From Reticulascus tulasneorum (Eukaryota; Ascomycota; Sordariomycetes; Glomerellales; Reticulascaceae), in assembly GCA_001557505.1 (NCBI GenBank), contig LSAX01000001.1:4650001-4714000 (forward strand): DNA of 64,000 bases. The letters run 5' to 3'. Of the stretch, positions 22,134 through 32,340 are shown one piece after another. The notes under the pieces are model-generated. The model saw nothing but the letters and a program-made list of their open reading frames with translations, had not been told where the DNA came from and ran no database searches. Numbering within the stretch: the first letter of the stretch is position 1; the number at the start of each line of letters is the position of its first letter. Position numbers and translations under genes: made by a program.

Positions 22134-23461
22134 TCACTCGTGCGTCCCTGGGTTTGTACTTAGCTCGATATCATTGCTGCGGTGTTTCGCCTCGATTTCT
22201 CTAGTGGTACTCGACTGGGCATTCTTATGTTCCCCTCGTAGAGCTCTGAATCCCGACTCGATCAAGGATTCAACGTTGAGACTTCTGGTAGAGCCCATAA
22301 TTTCCGCGTCCCCAAAGTTATGGTCCTGACCATTCGCATGCCCAAGTGCACCGTTCTTCAGACTTCGCTCAAAACTCAAATACTCGTCGCCTTTATGCAG
22401 TAATTCGATAAATGTCACAGATAGAAGAAGTATCGCTGTAGTCTGACCAAAGTCCCAGTTGTTCTCAGACTCTTCACCTTCCAAGTGTGCCTGGTTGGCA
22501 AGTCGTAGTGCGATCATCATATACAAGTGCACAGGGAATTGCAGGCCACTAAGAATCAGGAGTGGCCGCCGCAAACGGGGTTTCTCTATCAGAGTCCCCA
22601 CCACGACGAGCAACAGCCAGGTGGATGTAACGGCCACGTAGATTTTATCGGTTCTCGGATGGCTCGCGCCAAACGCCGTGATTCCCCTGGTGATGTAACA
22701 ACGGCCAAATTCTTCACTTGTGAAGGACCATTCGTCTAACCTGCTCTCAAGTAGAATCGTTATGACCAAAAATAAACCAGCAAATACGTAGGTACCGCTG
22801 TGGCGGCGGAACACGCGCAGGGGCCCTGTCTTGACTTTGCGAGATGAGGCTGGTTTGGACATCAACACTTTCGCCCTCATGAAGCTCTGGCAAACTATGG
22901 CAGCGCAGTTCGAAATGCTATTTGAGCTTGCGTCAGCATTCGGTCCCTGTGGAAGTTCGAGCCCGAAACACGTCTTACCCGACGAAGCTGACGGTATCGT
23001 ATATCAAGTGGAGATGATACAGGTCAATTTCACGACTGGCGGCAAAGGCTGTGATCATCAAAGCAATACCTGCGTGAAAGTCAGTCGATACGACAAAGAG
23101 ATGGCAAGCAGAACGGGGTGGTTCTCCCGCAGACATACCTGTTAGCATTTGAATTTTGTTCCCCATCATCAAGATGCTAGACACTAGCTCAAGCCGCTTT
23201 TTCTCGCTCGCATGCTCTGCGGTTCCTTCTGCGTGTTGTATATCCAAGCGACCAAGCTTTGTAAGGAAAAATACCCAAAAGGCGAGGATTAGGGAGATGA
23301 GTGCCTGGGCACTGAAAGCCACGAGTATCTGGAGATTGAGTAAGCATGGGATTCATGTGCCTCAACGCGGTTTGGTCGAGTCGTACTCCGATTCCTGCGA
23401 TGTCTGGCATCGACTCGCCAATGCGATCACATTCGCTAGGCCCCAATTCTGAAGATTCCAT
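22134..23461 (-). CDS. Uncharacterised fungal multi-pass membrane protein
   Basis: Four exons, read leftward (23461-23387, 23328-23139, 23069-22979, 22917-22134), encode 379 residues. Introns are 58, 69 and 61 nt with good donors and acceptors. The N-terminus ends MPDIAGIG and splices to ILVAFSAQALISLILAFWVFFL, a junction typical of a common fungal family whose members begin NPDIAGIGVR or similar. Further hydrophobic segments are GIALMITAFAASREID, VGISNCAAIVCQSF, YVFAGLFLVITILLE, IYVAVTSTWLLLVVVGTL and TTAILLLSVTFIELL, giving about seven spans. The C-terminal 80 residues are hydrophilic. The topology is receptor- or transporter-like, but no ligand or pathway is known to me. Confidence 0.82.
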
Positions 23462-24046
23462 TGCCGCTTGACTTGCCAAGACCGGCCGAATAACTGAGCA
23501 GAGCGCCGGAAGTGTATGCTTCCAAATGGTGAGGCATATTCTGCCAGGGTTCAACTTTGTGACCCGGCGTGTCGGGCTATTTCATGCATCGAGGAGCTTT
23601 CCAGCCAGTCAGGCACACGCTCTAACAGGATACAATAAAGCGATGATAAGATAGCGGGGTGCCTCCATTCAGCTACCTTACTTATGCACTAACCGAGTAT
23701 GAGATAGTTGGCACACTGGCGGGCGGAAAACCTGTAACATGAACGAATGGTAGAACTAGAGAGATAACCCCGGGGCTCTTGAGTGGCAGAATAGCTTATT
23801 CACCGGTCAGCCCTAATCAGATTCAACCGGGTTTACGGATCTATAGCCAATTGAGTTAAATGTTCCCAACAACTACAGCCCACTAGTTTGCCTTACCTAA
23901 TTGAGGAGATATTAAGTAGGTGGGCACTAGTTAGTTGGGATACCGTATTTTTGTGGATTACTACTATGAACATGCCGACTTGCCGAGAGTGTGACATCAA
24001 TTGCTGTCCTCCCTCTGATCACTCAGCACCTTGCGTCTTGATCTTT
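23462..24046. other. Intergenic
   Basis: No frame or motif of note. The part up to about 23700 is presumably the promoter of the leftward membrane-protein gene. Confidence 0.4.
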
Positions 24047-24328
24047 CTACGGACAGCTGCTCTCCATCCTGTACAGCATTTCTACAAGCTGCTCTCTTGA
24101 AATTCCTCGCCGAAATATGCTGCCCAGACAGAATATCCAATTCGCCATACGTTCGCCCGTGTGGTGTGGTTCATACAGACGGAAATACCTCCACACAAAG
24201 TAGAGGAAGCAACTACCAGCCCAGACGAAGCCACTCCTCGTTCTCCAGTTCCAAGCAGTCGGGTTGAGCTTGATTAGTGTAATTCTGGCGATGATGATCT
24301 CCGTCGTATTGTAAACAATCCTGCCCAA
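24047..24328 (-). pseudogene. Remnant of an MFS sugar (maltose-type) transporter C-terminus
   Basis: The frame reads LNPTAWNWRTRSGFVWAG, then FLYFVWRYFRLYEP and later FRRGISREQLVEM. In fungal MFS hexose/maltose permeases the last membrane helix and tail read NPTAWNW..G.FWAG, then a helix ending WTYFRLPEPKGRT, then a motif containing FERGISARKF. The match in order and spacing is clear, but the PEPKGRT core is lost and no upstream transporter sequence is evident. I infer a short, diverged relic of a transporter gene lying on the same strand as the large gene to its right. Confidence 0.6.
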
Positions 24329-24506
24329 GCCAACCGTTTTGGCTTAGAGACGGGTGCTATTCGATGTTGGGAATATCGAACGCCCGACGAGCTTCTGTGA
24401 AAAAGATACGTGATTGCGGAAAGAATTATGCTAATTACACGGGTAGATGATTTGTGTCTCTAGTCATTTGTGCTGTCAAATGGGGTATTATACAGAAACC
24501 GGAGTT

Positions 24507-26677
24507 TCAAACTAGGGAAGAACGTAAACTACTGCCACAAAACAACATGAACGCAAGAAGAAAAGCCCCAATCGCAAAGCCACCTTGGATGTCGTCCCTT
24601 ATTACTGTCCACGTAATGGATATCAAAAGACAAGTTAAGAAGCCGGCGCACCCGCAAATAAATACTACGAATCCGTCAAGCGTTTCAACAAAATGCACCC
24701 CCCAACCACAGGCGCTGCCCTTCACGGGGCAGGCATGCAATCTCTCACGCGTTTTCTTCGGGATCCGATTAAACAACACTGGAAGAACATCGGCATGATC
24801 AGGGTTTTCAAAAAGATGCGTCATTAGATTTGGCCCGATAGGCGGCATCGTGTCTGTAGGCTCATATTCGTATTCGGTCCTTGATGCTACGTTAGGTATT
24901 GACGGGCAGGTGGTGATATTGACCAATTCGTTTCGAAACATTTCGAACTGACAGTAATTAGGTCTCATCTAAGCATGGTTCGCCACGTCAAGTTTTGGTT
25001 TCCTTTTCCGAACTTACCTTGACGAAATCGATCGACGAAACCTTTTTTAGCCATTTGCAGCGCTGCGCACCGCGATGCGTTGAATATGCAGCTCGCAAAT
25101 GACCAAAGAATTCTTGATCGGAATTGATCTTGCATACTTCGGGCTGGCGTACCTTCACAGCCCATCGCATGAACGGTATGCAAAGTAGCATAAACTTGTG
25201 TGCGGCAGGAGTTCCTGGAGCAACTGAGGAAGAGGACGGGCAAACGTCGAGCTCGAAGCTATTGGCATCCTGAGAGTGCCGGGGTAGATTTTGAGGTTTC
25301 CTCCATATAAAAGAAGTTATTGTTCGTTTCAAACTCCGAATGGCTGTTGCGCGGCGTGCTGTCAAGGTCTGCTCGTCGCCAAAGCCTGATTCTTCTTCGT
25401 GCGCCTTGACATTGGGCCTTAGACAGCTTACGAGGAGATTTTGCAGATCGTGAACGGCTCCAGGCCGAAGCTCATAATAGTCATCGTGAAAATCTCTACC
25501 GCATCGCTAGGTACCCGTCAGCTGACATTAGTTAGGGAGAATATAAATCTAGGACACCCACACAAGTCCAGCGTAGCTTTGTCATCCCAGGGGCTGACGG
25601 TCGTTCCCAGAGCTTCGTATTTAGAGTATCGTACTGATGCTTTAACATACGAAAGGCTCGCATGGCCGCTGGCTGATGTGTCATAGATGCCTTCGTTTTC
25701 GTGACAAAGAGCTTGACGCTGATCTTGAAGCTTGTAAAGGCCTCACCACCAAGGAGAAAGTTATTGATAACCTCATCGGGTAAATCAACCCGGGTCCCAT
25801 CTCTAGGTTTGCCGCCAGTGACATAATCCTCCATATTTACTAAGCCTGGTGCTGGCTCTTCGGTAGGTTGCTGTCCATCTTCCTGGATGCCAAAACTTCC
25901 GCACTCAACTAGACATCGAGCTATGTTGTAGTGGCACAAATGCACGAAACTCGCTGTTTCGTTCTCCTCGAATATAGAGGCACCCTTTTGAAGGTCTTCC
26001 GAGTAACGGAGAAGCAGTCTTGCTATGCACCTTTCAGCCACCTTTTTGCAGCTAGCTTGCTTAACAATTTGTGGCCACAGATGTCTAAGTTCAGGCTCCA
26101 GAAGCAAGCGTCTGGAGAAAAGCTTTATTGTGTTGTTTGATATTTTGCCTGCTATGGTTTGTGTAGCAGATGTAATAAATTGGTCTTTGAATAGCGAATC
26201 GTCGTCATACCAGTTGCTTTCTGAACCAGGCAGAACATTGTCGAACCACCCAGGTCGCATCCGCGTCCCAAGATCGCTATCAGGCACCGTCTCTGATCTG
26301 ATTTCCGCAACAACGGGTGTTTGTAGAGATTGGAATAATTTCTTATCATCCCTATGGTGACTTGTCCTGGTTTGCGATGGATTCGGAGACTCGCCGGCGA
26401 CTTGCGGCTGGAGACTTGACTTTATCTTCGATCGCTGCCGTGATTTTAACCTGGGTTTGGACCTACCAGTCACTGCTACTGTACTCTGAACTAGGTGTGA
26501 ACAACCTGTATCACTAGTGTCTTTCCCGAGAGAGTGGCTTGGACAGGCATAGCCAACCAGGACTGTGCGGCACTGGACCTTGTGTCCCCGTCGTCCATAT
26601 GTTGCACATCTTTCAATAGCATGTTGATAGTATAAGCACCTGCATATAGTGTACAGCTCAAGCAACTGAAAGCACAT
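24507..26677 (-). CDS. Uncharacterised Cys/His-rich protein with C-terminal membrane hairpin
   Basis: Three exons, read leftward (26677-25562, 25506-25018, 24947-24507), encode 681 residues. The ATG at 26677 opens MCFQLLELYTICRCLYYQHA, an N-terminus seen in a widespread but unnamed fungal family. Cys12, Cys14, His19, Cys24, His32, Cys45 and His48 form a spaced Cys/His cluster that could bind zinc (inference). A second cysteine motif, WTC joined to RCGRDFHDDYYELRPGA, is created across intron 1 around residue 372. The C-terminal third carries HKFMLLCIPFMRWAV, FFENP-like and PVLFNRIPKKTRERL blocks, then two hydrophobic segments (FVVFICGCAGFLTCLLISI, GGFAIGAFLLAFMLF). All blocks are in the usual family order, so the gene looks intact. 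The function is unknown. Confidence 0.82.
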
Positions 26678-28229
26678 ACTGAAGGTCGATGGCACCGGGA
26701 ATATCCGCTTGATTTCAGGTGGAAAGGTTTTCAAACCTAAAAGAGGATTTGAACGTCTTGGTCTTCGATAGATTTTGAGGAGCGAGTGAGGGGGATTGGT
26801 TTAGAACTCATGCATGAAATCAGGCAGAAATGCACCCTGTGTAAGGCAATAGAAGGTTGCCTCACATGCACAAACTGCGCCACATAAACCCCAACCACTT
26901 ATTCAATTCTTGCAGGCTGGGATCAATTCCGGTTTTCGGCATCTTGTACTATCATTTATACATATGTCTCTCAGGCGGCTCTGACCATTGTGTCTTCCAG
27001 CATTCTGTTTCCGTGATTATACTCCAGGATGGCCTTGAAGTAGCGATATATTATGTATTATTGGAATGAGAATGACAGTCATTAATGCTAAAGCTGATTG
27101 ACCGATTTACGAATAAACCTGACTGACTGTATACTTGCCTCAGGTCCTACATTTTAAACCATCTCAGCGCCGAAGCGACACTTTGCTCAGTTTCAAGCAT
27201 ACCCTTCAAGAAGCAGAATTAAGAATAACTTTACATTTCCAAAGCATTTCTACTAAAAGAATATTGGGTTGGACCGTGTCAAGATCTGAGATGTCTGTTC
27301 ATCTGTTAGGAAATGAAATCATGCTGAGCCATGTTGCTCTTTCAAACTAGATGACACCGACGTCAAACATCATTTTCACGCCAAGAAGGTGCTGGCTTTT
27401 TATTCAGTTTCTGCGAATCTTGGTCAAAGATTCGGTAAATTCTGCTTTTATTCTATGTTTCATCCATCGACAGATACCCCATTATCAGTCCTTCTATCAT
27501 CTTTCGACGCCCGTGTTCCTCTATTTTTATCCTTTGTCCTAAAAAGCAACACTGAACCACAGAGCGCTGTATCATCCGATCAACAGCGGGGTGCTACTAA
27601 ATCTAGTCGGATTGAGAATAGACTTGGGTTGGGGTTGAAACGTGGAAACTCATCTTGGCTGTATGATGATGTGGTTGCGCTTAGTGACATCGGAATTCCA
27701 TTGCTGATGCCAAAAATAGTCTGCCAATGGCGCGAAGTGTTTCAAACGCGCTTGCTAAAAGCAAAGCAAGCAACATATAGATAATAATGCGCAGGCCACA
27801 TTGTCTGCTTAAGTGGTGCATTTCTTGCCACAATGCAGTCGCCAAGTCTTACAAACGAACAGGTGTTCTCATAGAGTTTGACCATTGGAACTTCATTTAC
27901 CTGAGTGATCAACGAGAGGTCTCGGCGATGCGGGGGGCGGCTAAAACTACGAGTCAGTGAGACGGACCGCACATGCCAACGCACAACGTCCGTGACAAAC
28001 ATCTTGAACCACATCTGAGCCTATAAAAAAGGCCCACAGCGCCTATGGATAAACAGCTAGTCACTTGGCAAGCGCTTGGCGACCAAGTCCAAGCATCGTC
28101 ATCAGGGATGCCCCAGTCGCCAATTCTTCCTCTACCGTCATATATAATGTCGGCATTGTCTCTTCCAAAGCACCCACTTGCACTTGTCTCCTAAGATCAA
28201 AGACCACCATTGTCTGGATATCGAATAAA
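26678..28229. other. Intergenic
   Basis: Frames of up to 131 codons occur but lack motifs and codon structure. A TATA-like element, TATAAAAAAG, lies at about 28021, roughly 210 bases before the small secreted-protein gene. Otherwise nothing is seen. Confidence 0.45.
28020..28031 (+). promoter_or_regulatory. TATA-like element of the small secreted-protein gene
   Basis: The sequence TATAAAAAAG lies about 210 bases upstream of the ATG at 28230. Assignment is by position and sequence only. Confidence 0.4.
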
Positions 28230-28430
28230 ATGCGCTCACTCACCTTCTTCGCCGCCTTTCTGGCCCTTATTGCGACACCTGTTATCAGCCAGGCTCCATA
28301 CACTGGTCCTTGTACAGTAACCAACTGCGGCAAAGATGGTCTCGACTGTCGGAGAAGGGGAAATTTATGTGTGCCATATCCCCATACAGACCCGGCACTT
28401 CGGGAAGGTTGCACTTGCTCGATTGGTTGA
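28230..28430 (+). CDS. Small cysteine-rich secreted protein
   Basis: An intronless frame of 66 residues. The first 21 (MRSLTFFAAFLALIATPVIS then Q) are a textbook signal peptide. The mature part of about 45 residues has six cysteines (in GPC, TNC, LDC, NLC, EGC and TC contexts), enough for three disulfides, with several Gly and Pro. This is the general architecture of fungal small secreted proteins, including candidate effectors and antimicrobial peptides, but I recognise no specific family. A longer frame (28061-28642) runs on the opposite strand. I prefer this one because of the signal peptide, cysteine pattern and upstream TATA element. Confidence 0.65.
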   Translation: MRSLTFFAAFLALIATPVISQAPYTGPCTVTNCGKDGLDCRRRGNLCVPYPHTDPALREGCTCSIG

Positions 28431-28767
28431 GAGGCAGGCGAGCAAGCTGGAGACATGGAGGTCCGTATGCCAACTTCGCGAGCCCAAATTATTTGACCAT
28501 TCTGACCTTTCTTCATCAGGCTTGCAGTGAGCGTGTCCACATCGAACGCAATTGAGTGAAAAGCAACTCCGGTGGTTTGAACCATGAGTTGGGAATAGAG
28601 GGCGAAGAGGTCATCACATCTATAAGTTGGTTCCAAGTCCAAAAGGGGAGGACAAATCAGCTTCAGCTCGACAAGAGCCTGGGGCTCTGATGTTTTGTAA
28701 CTTCAAAATATAGAAGACTGGGGTGTTGAGGGCATTTGACCATTAGAACGAATATATGGTTGGCGAT
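28431..28767. other. Intergenic between convergent genes
   Basis: Likely 3' UTRs of the small secreted-protein gene and the leftward dehalogenase-like gene. No other feature is seen. Confidence 0.4.
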
Positions 28768-29493
28768 CTACAACCTTGAAATTGCTTCATCCAGCTCCTG
28801 CATATCCTCGAGATAGGCATCATTCTCTCCTTTAATTACCTCCTGATCTTCCAGGATATCATCCGTCCACCTCCGTATGTATACTGTCTTCATGCCCACA
28901 GCCTTTCCGGCTCGCAAGTCGTAAGCGTGTGCAGCCACTACGACGCATTCGTCTGCCCTCAGTTTGAGTAGATCCAGTACTTTGTGATAGTTCTCTGGCG
29001 CTGGCTTATAGTATCCCAACAACTGGCTAGAAAACAGCATGTCGAACTTTAAGCCTGATGAGCGCACGAGATTAAGCTGTAGCCGCGTCGTCCCATTCGC
29101 ATGCACGTAGATTTCATATCCGCGTTCCTCAGTGAGCCTCCGGAGAGCTCCGGAAACATCAGGCCATGCTTTCTGGGCGTGCCATGCCGCTATTGCTTTA
29201 TCCTGAATGTCTTGCGTAAAAAGATGCTTGATGTCTGGATGTTTTTCGAGCATATCCAGCAGAGTTCGTCGATGAGTAATGTCAATGTCTTCTGGTGGCT
29301 CGCCTCGGCGGGTCCGGGCTGCGTTGGCGTCAAAGTAGGTTTGACGCCAATCAAGGGCGAACTTGGACTTTACATCTTCGGACAGACCAGACGGAAGAAA
29401 AGGCAGGATGCTAGCGTGCCAGTCGAGACAAGTTCCCATGAAGTCGAAAAGGACTGCCTTGACCTGTCCTTTGTGCTCTGGTAATGTGGACAT
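28768..29493 (-). CDS. HAD-family hydrolase, 2-haloacid dehalogenase-like
   Basis: An intronless leftward frame of 241 residues starting at ATG 29493. HAD motif I is AVLFDFMGTCLDW with nucleophile Asp17. Motif III is GYYKPAPENY with Lys163, and motif IV is VVVAAHAYDLRAGKAVG with Asp192 in the usual place. Motif II reads YVHANGTT, so the conserved Ser/Thr is Ala132 here, while the following Asn is kept. Length and the helical cap between motifs I and II fit type II (L-2-haloacid) dehalogenases and related fungal HAD hydrolases. The true substrate is not predictable; haloacid, phosphoglycolate-like and other small acids are possible. It lies beside P450 and dehydrogenase genes. Confidence 0.88.
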   Translation of the reverse strand: MSTLPEHKGQVKAVLFDFMGTCLDWHASILPFLPSGLSEDVKSKFALDWRQTYFDANAARTRRGEPPEDIDITHRRTLLDMLEKHPDIKHLFTQDIQDKAIAAWHAQKAWPDVSGALRRLTEERGYEIYVHANGTTRLQLNLVRSSGLKFDMLFSSQLLGYYKPAPENYHKVLDLLKLRADECVVVAAHAYDLRAGKAVGMKTVYIRRWTDDILEDQEVIKGENDAYLEDMQELDEAISRL

Positions 29494-30689
29494 ATTGTAA
29501 TTCTTTTAGGGTTTTCTTAGGAAATGTCGACACTTAGTTACAATGCGGGAGGCAGCGGTGCGCTGGCCCTCTATTGTAGCTGTCTGAAGCGCATACTGGT
29601 AGGCAGTCAATTAGTAATTCAGTACCCAGCTAGTCGTCTAGGAACCTTATGTGGGGATTGCGGGGCAGGAAAAGAGGGACAATAGGGACATTGATAGGTC
29701 TACAGGTCCCTGTAGACACTCAAAGGGCGTATCGTATACGCCCAATCCCTCTCGCTCGACGTCATCGAGTCCAGCCGGTCATGCGATGGGTCTCGTCGAA
29801 GGGCTGACTGCCAGCTGGCAGCCCTGGAGCCCAACCAGCAGTGCCACTCCACTCTTTGCAGCTCTTTGTCTAAATACTACAAAAGACCTAACTAATATAG
29901 CAAGGGGAATATGGCTCGATACGTACCATATATGCCAATTTGGCGATTGATTTATGGCAATCAACCCACTGCCGAATCATAGAGATTCGTTGTCTCGGTG
30001 TATCGATTTGACCACTGGCAGATGTCTGTCTCTCTACCGAGATCCGGGGAATCAAATGAACTTGCGTTGTTTCTATTCTCTGCCCTTCGTATAAGGCCAT
30101 AGCGATGCCATCCGGGACCTAGCGGTGCTTGGAAATTATCCACTCAAGTTTTCTGGCCCTACTATCGTTTCTCGATCTCGCTCTCACAATATCGCTTTCG
30201 AGTAGAGGCCAACGAGAGAGACACACACACAGGTCGGCTTTCATGAAGTTCAGCGAGCATACTACGAGGAGATAATTCTGTCAAAAGAAGTCTTAACCCC
30301 AAGCTTGGTCAAAGATAGATACAATGCCCACTGCATATAGTAGCGAAGCTCGGGGACTCGTATTCCCGGACATTGATAGACCAACCGGAAACGTTCGAGC
30401 GCCTGGGACTGTGTTATCAGGAACTGTTCGATACTACGTCCGTAACTCGGGCTCTGAACCATTCAAATGTTTGGTTGCGAAGCTGTCCCAGAAGATATTA
30501 CTGGCTTACTCGATTGTACCCCTGTAGCTGCATGTTAGGAGTGGGGGCCTCGGATTATGTAGTCTTATCAAGAGGGGTAGATTGCTCGTTGAGGTAATGA
30601 GGAAACATTCGCAAAGTCAAGGGAAGTCATTATGAAATTTGAGGACGCAAGCTATCAGCACAGCATGGACTCAACAAACTGATGTCAAG
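29494..30689. other. Divergent intergenic region
   Basis: This stretch separates the leftward HAD gene and the rightward P450 and must hold both promoters. Short frames on either strand have no family resemblance. A small GA/CA-rich repeat occurs near 30207-30232. Confidence 0.45.
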
Positions 30690-32276
30690 ATGTCATTCAC
30701 TGCTTTTTCCTACCTGCTTGCGGGTGTGCTCGTGCTCCTCGCACCAGCCATCATCTTTTTTCGAAAACGTAACAAAACTCAACTTCCACCAGGAACCAAA
30801 CTCCCCCCAGGGCCTCCAGGCAAACTTCTCATTGGCAACCTTCTCGATGTCCCCCTTCTCCACTCGTGGTTGAAGTTTCATGAATATGTCAGAGAATACG
30901 GACCCATTGTACGGTTACACTTCCCTGGCCAGGACCATGTGATTTTAGGCTCCGAGGAGGTTGCCAACAATCTCCTCCGCCAGCGTGGCAATCTATACAG
31001 CGATCGACACCAGGCACCAGCTTGCGCAAATCTCCTTACCGATGGCCACATGCTGCTGCTTTTGCCCTATGACGATGTGTGGCGGAAGAGCCGCAAGTTC
31101 TTGCATCAAGTTACGATGGCCCCGGTGGCACCGCAGTACGAACAAGAGCAAAAGTTGGAGGGCACTCGTTTGTTGCGAGACATTATCAGGGAACCAAAGG
31201 ACTACGAGGCACTGTTTCAGAGGTTCAGTGTTGGGATTGGCATGCGGATCATGTATGGCCAGCGGCTCGAGAGTGGCCATGACCGGGAAGCAAAGGTGAT
31301 ATTAGACATCGTTCATGAGCTGGAGCGAGTGGGCTCTCCTGGGTCGTATCTCGTCGATTTATTTCCTTCTATGCTGTATATCCCAGATTGGCTTGCTCCG
31401 TGGAAACGATACCTGAAGGCTCGACGGCGCCGAGACGAAGCTTTCTTCGTGGAGATGGTGGACCGCACTCAAAAAGATATGAAGAAGGGCAAAAGTGCGT
31501 CCTCATGGGTCAAAACATGGCTTCAGACCAAAGACGATTGGGGCCTTAAAGATCGGGAGGCAGTGTGGATGTTCGGATCCGTTTTCCAGGCCGCTGCAAC
31601 AACGACAGGTTCTGGGCTGATGTCGTTCGTCTTGGCGGTGGTGAGGGAACCAATCTGGTTCCAGAAGGTGCAAGAAGAGGTTGACCGGGTTGTTGGGCCA
31701 AACCGTTTGCCTACATTCAGTGACATGCCCAACATGCCGATTGTGCGAGCATGTGTAAAAGAAACGATGCGTTTCTATCCAATCACCGCTGGAGGATTCC
31801 CACACCGGTTGATACAAGATGACGTATATGATGGCTACTTTTTTAGGAAAGGGACGGTTGTCCATGCGGTTCAATGGGCAATCCAGCGAGACCCGGTACT
31901 CTATCCAGACCCCGAAACCTTTAACCCGAACCGTTGGCTGGATCCATCCTTTCCAACATACAAGGAGCCATTAACGGTATACCCCAATCTCCAGCAGTAT
32001 TCGGCATTCGGGCACGGGCGGCGAATCTGCCAGGGAATCAATATTGCGGAGCGAAGTATGAATCTGAAAGTTGCACTGCTTGCCTGGGGCACGAATATCA
32101 GCCGAGCCAAAGACAAGCAAGGCAATGAGATTATTCCGCCATTGTATGACTTTGTGGAAGGGTTCAATGTTCAGCCGAAATACTTTGAGTTTGATCTGAA
32201 GCCGCGGAGCGTCGAGAAGACGGATCTCATCGAAAATGAGTATCTACAATCGCTCCGGGACGATCCACTTCTATAA
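30690..32276 (+). CDS. Cytochrome P450 monooxygenase
   Basis: An intronless frame of 528 residues from the ATG at 30690; an earlier in-frame TTG codon is not a credible start. The N-terminus is a membrane anchor (FSYLLAGVLVLLAPAIIFF) followed by basic residues and a proline hinge (LPPGTKLPPGPPG), typical of ER-bound P450s. The I-helix motif is FQAAATTTGSG, lacking the usual acidic residue before Thr. The K-helix has KETMRF (Glu358, Arg361). The heme loop FGHGRRICQG places the axial thiolate at Cys447. It resembles the fungal CYP620/O-methylsterigmatocystin-oxidoreductase-like group, commonly found in specialised metabolism. It ends 64 bases from the convergent dehydrogenase. Lack of introns in a gene of this size is uncommon here. 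Confidence 0.95.
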   Translation: MSFTAFSYLLAGVLVLLAPAIIFFRKRNKTQLPPGTKLPPGPPGKLLIGNLLDVPLLHSWLKFHEYVREYGPIVRLHFPGQDHVILGSEEVANNLLRQRGNLYSDRHQAPACANLLTDGHMLLLLPYDDVWRKSRKFLHQVTMAPVAPQYEQEQKLEGTRLLRDIIREPKDYEALFQRFSVGIGMRIMYGQRLESGHDREAKVILDIVHELERVGSPGSYLVDLFPSMLYIPDWLAPWKRYLKARRRRDEAFFVEMVDRTQKDMKKGKSASSWVKTWLQTKDDWGLKDREAVWMFGSVFQAAATTTGSGLMSFVLAVVREPIWFQKVQEEVDRVVGPNRLPTFSDMPNMPIVRACVKETMRFYPITAGGFPHRLIQDDVYDGYFFRKGTVVHAVQWAIQRDPVLYPDPETFNPNRWLDPSFPTYKEPLTVYPNLQQYSAFGHGRRICQGINIAERSMNLKVALLAWGTNISRAKDKQGNEIIPPLYDFVEGFNVQPKYFEFDLKPRSVEKTDLIENEYLQSLRDDPLL

Positions 32277-32340
32277 AATGCAGAAACCAAATTGCCATAT
32301 ATATATATCTATATACTTCATCTCTGTCCAGAACGTGTCC

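Noticed and set aside
27351..27784. Frames of 63 and 131 codons on the + strand
   Set aside because: No motif and low-complexity codon use; lie in a gap with no promoter-like signal.
28061..28642. 193-codon open frame on the minus strand opposite the small secreted-protein gene
   Set aside because: Longer than the + strand frame but without motifs; the + strand frame has a clear signal peptide, cysteine pattern and TATA-like element.
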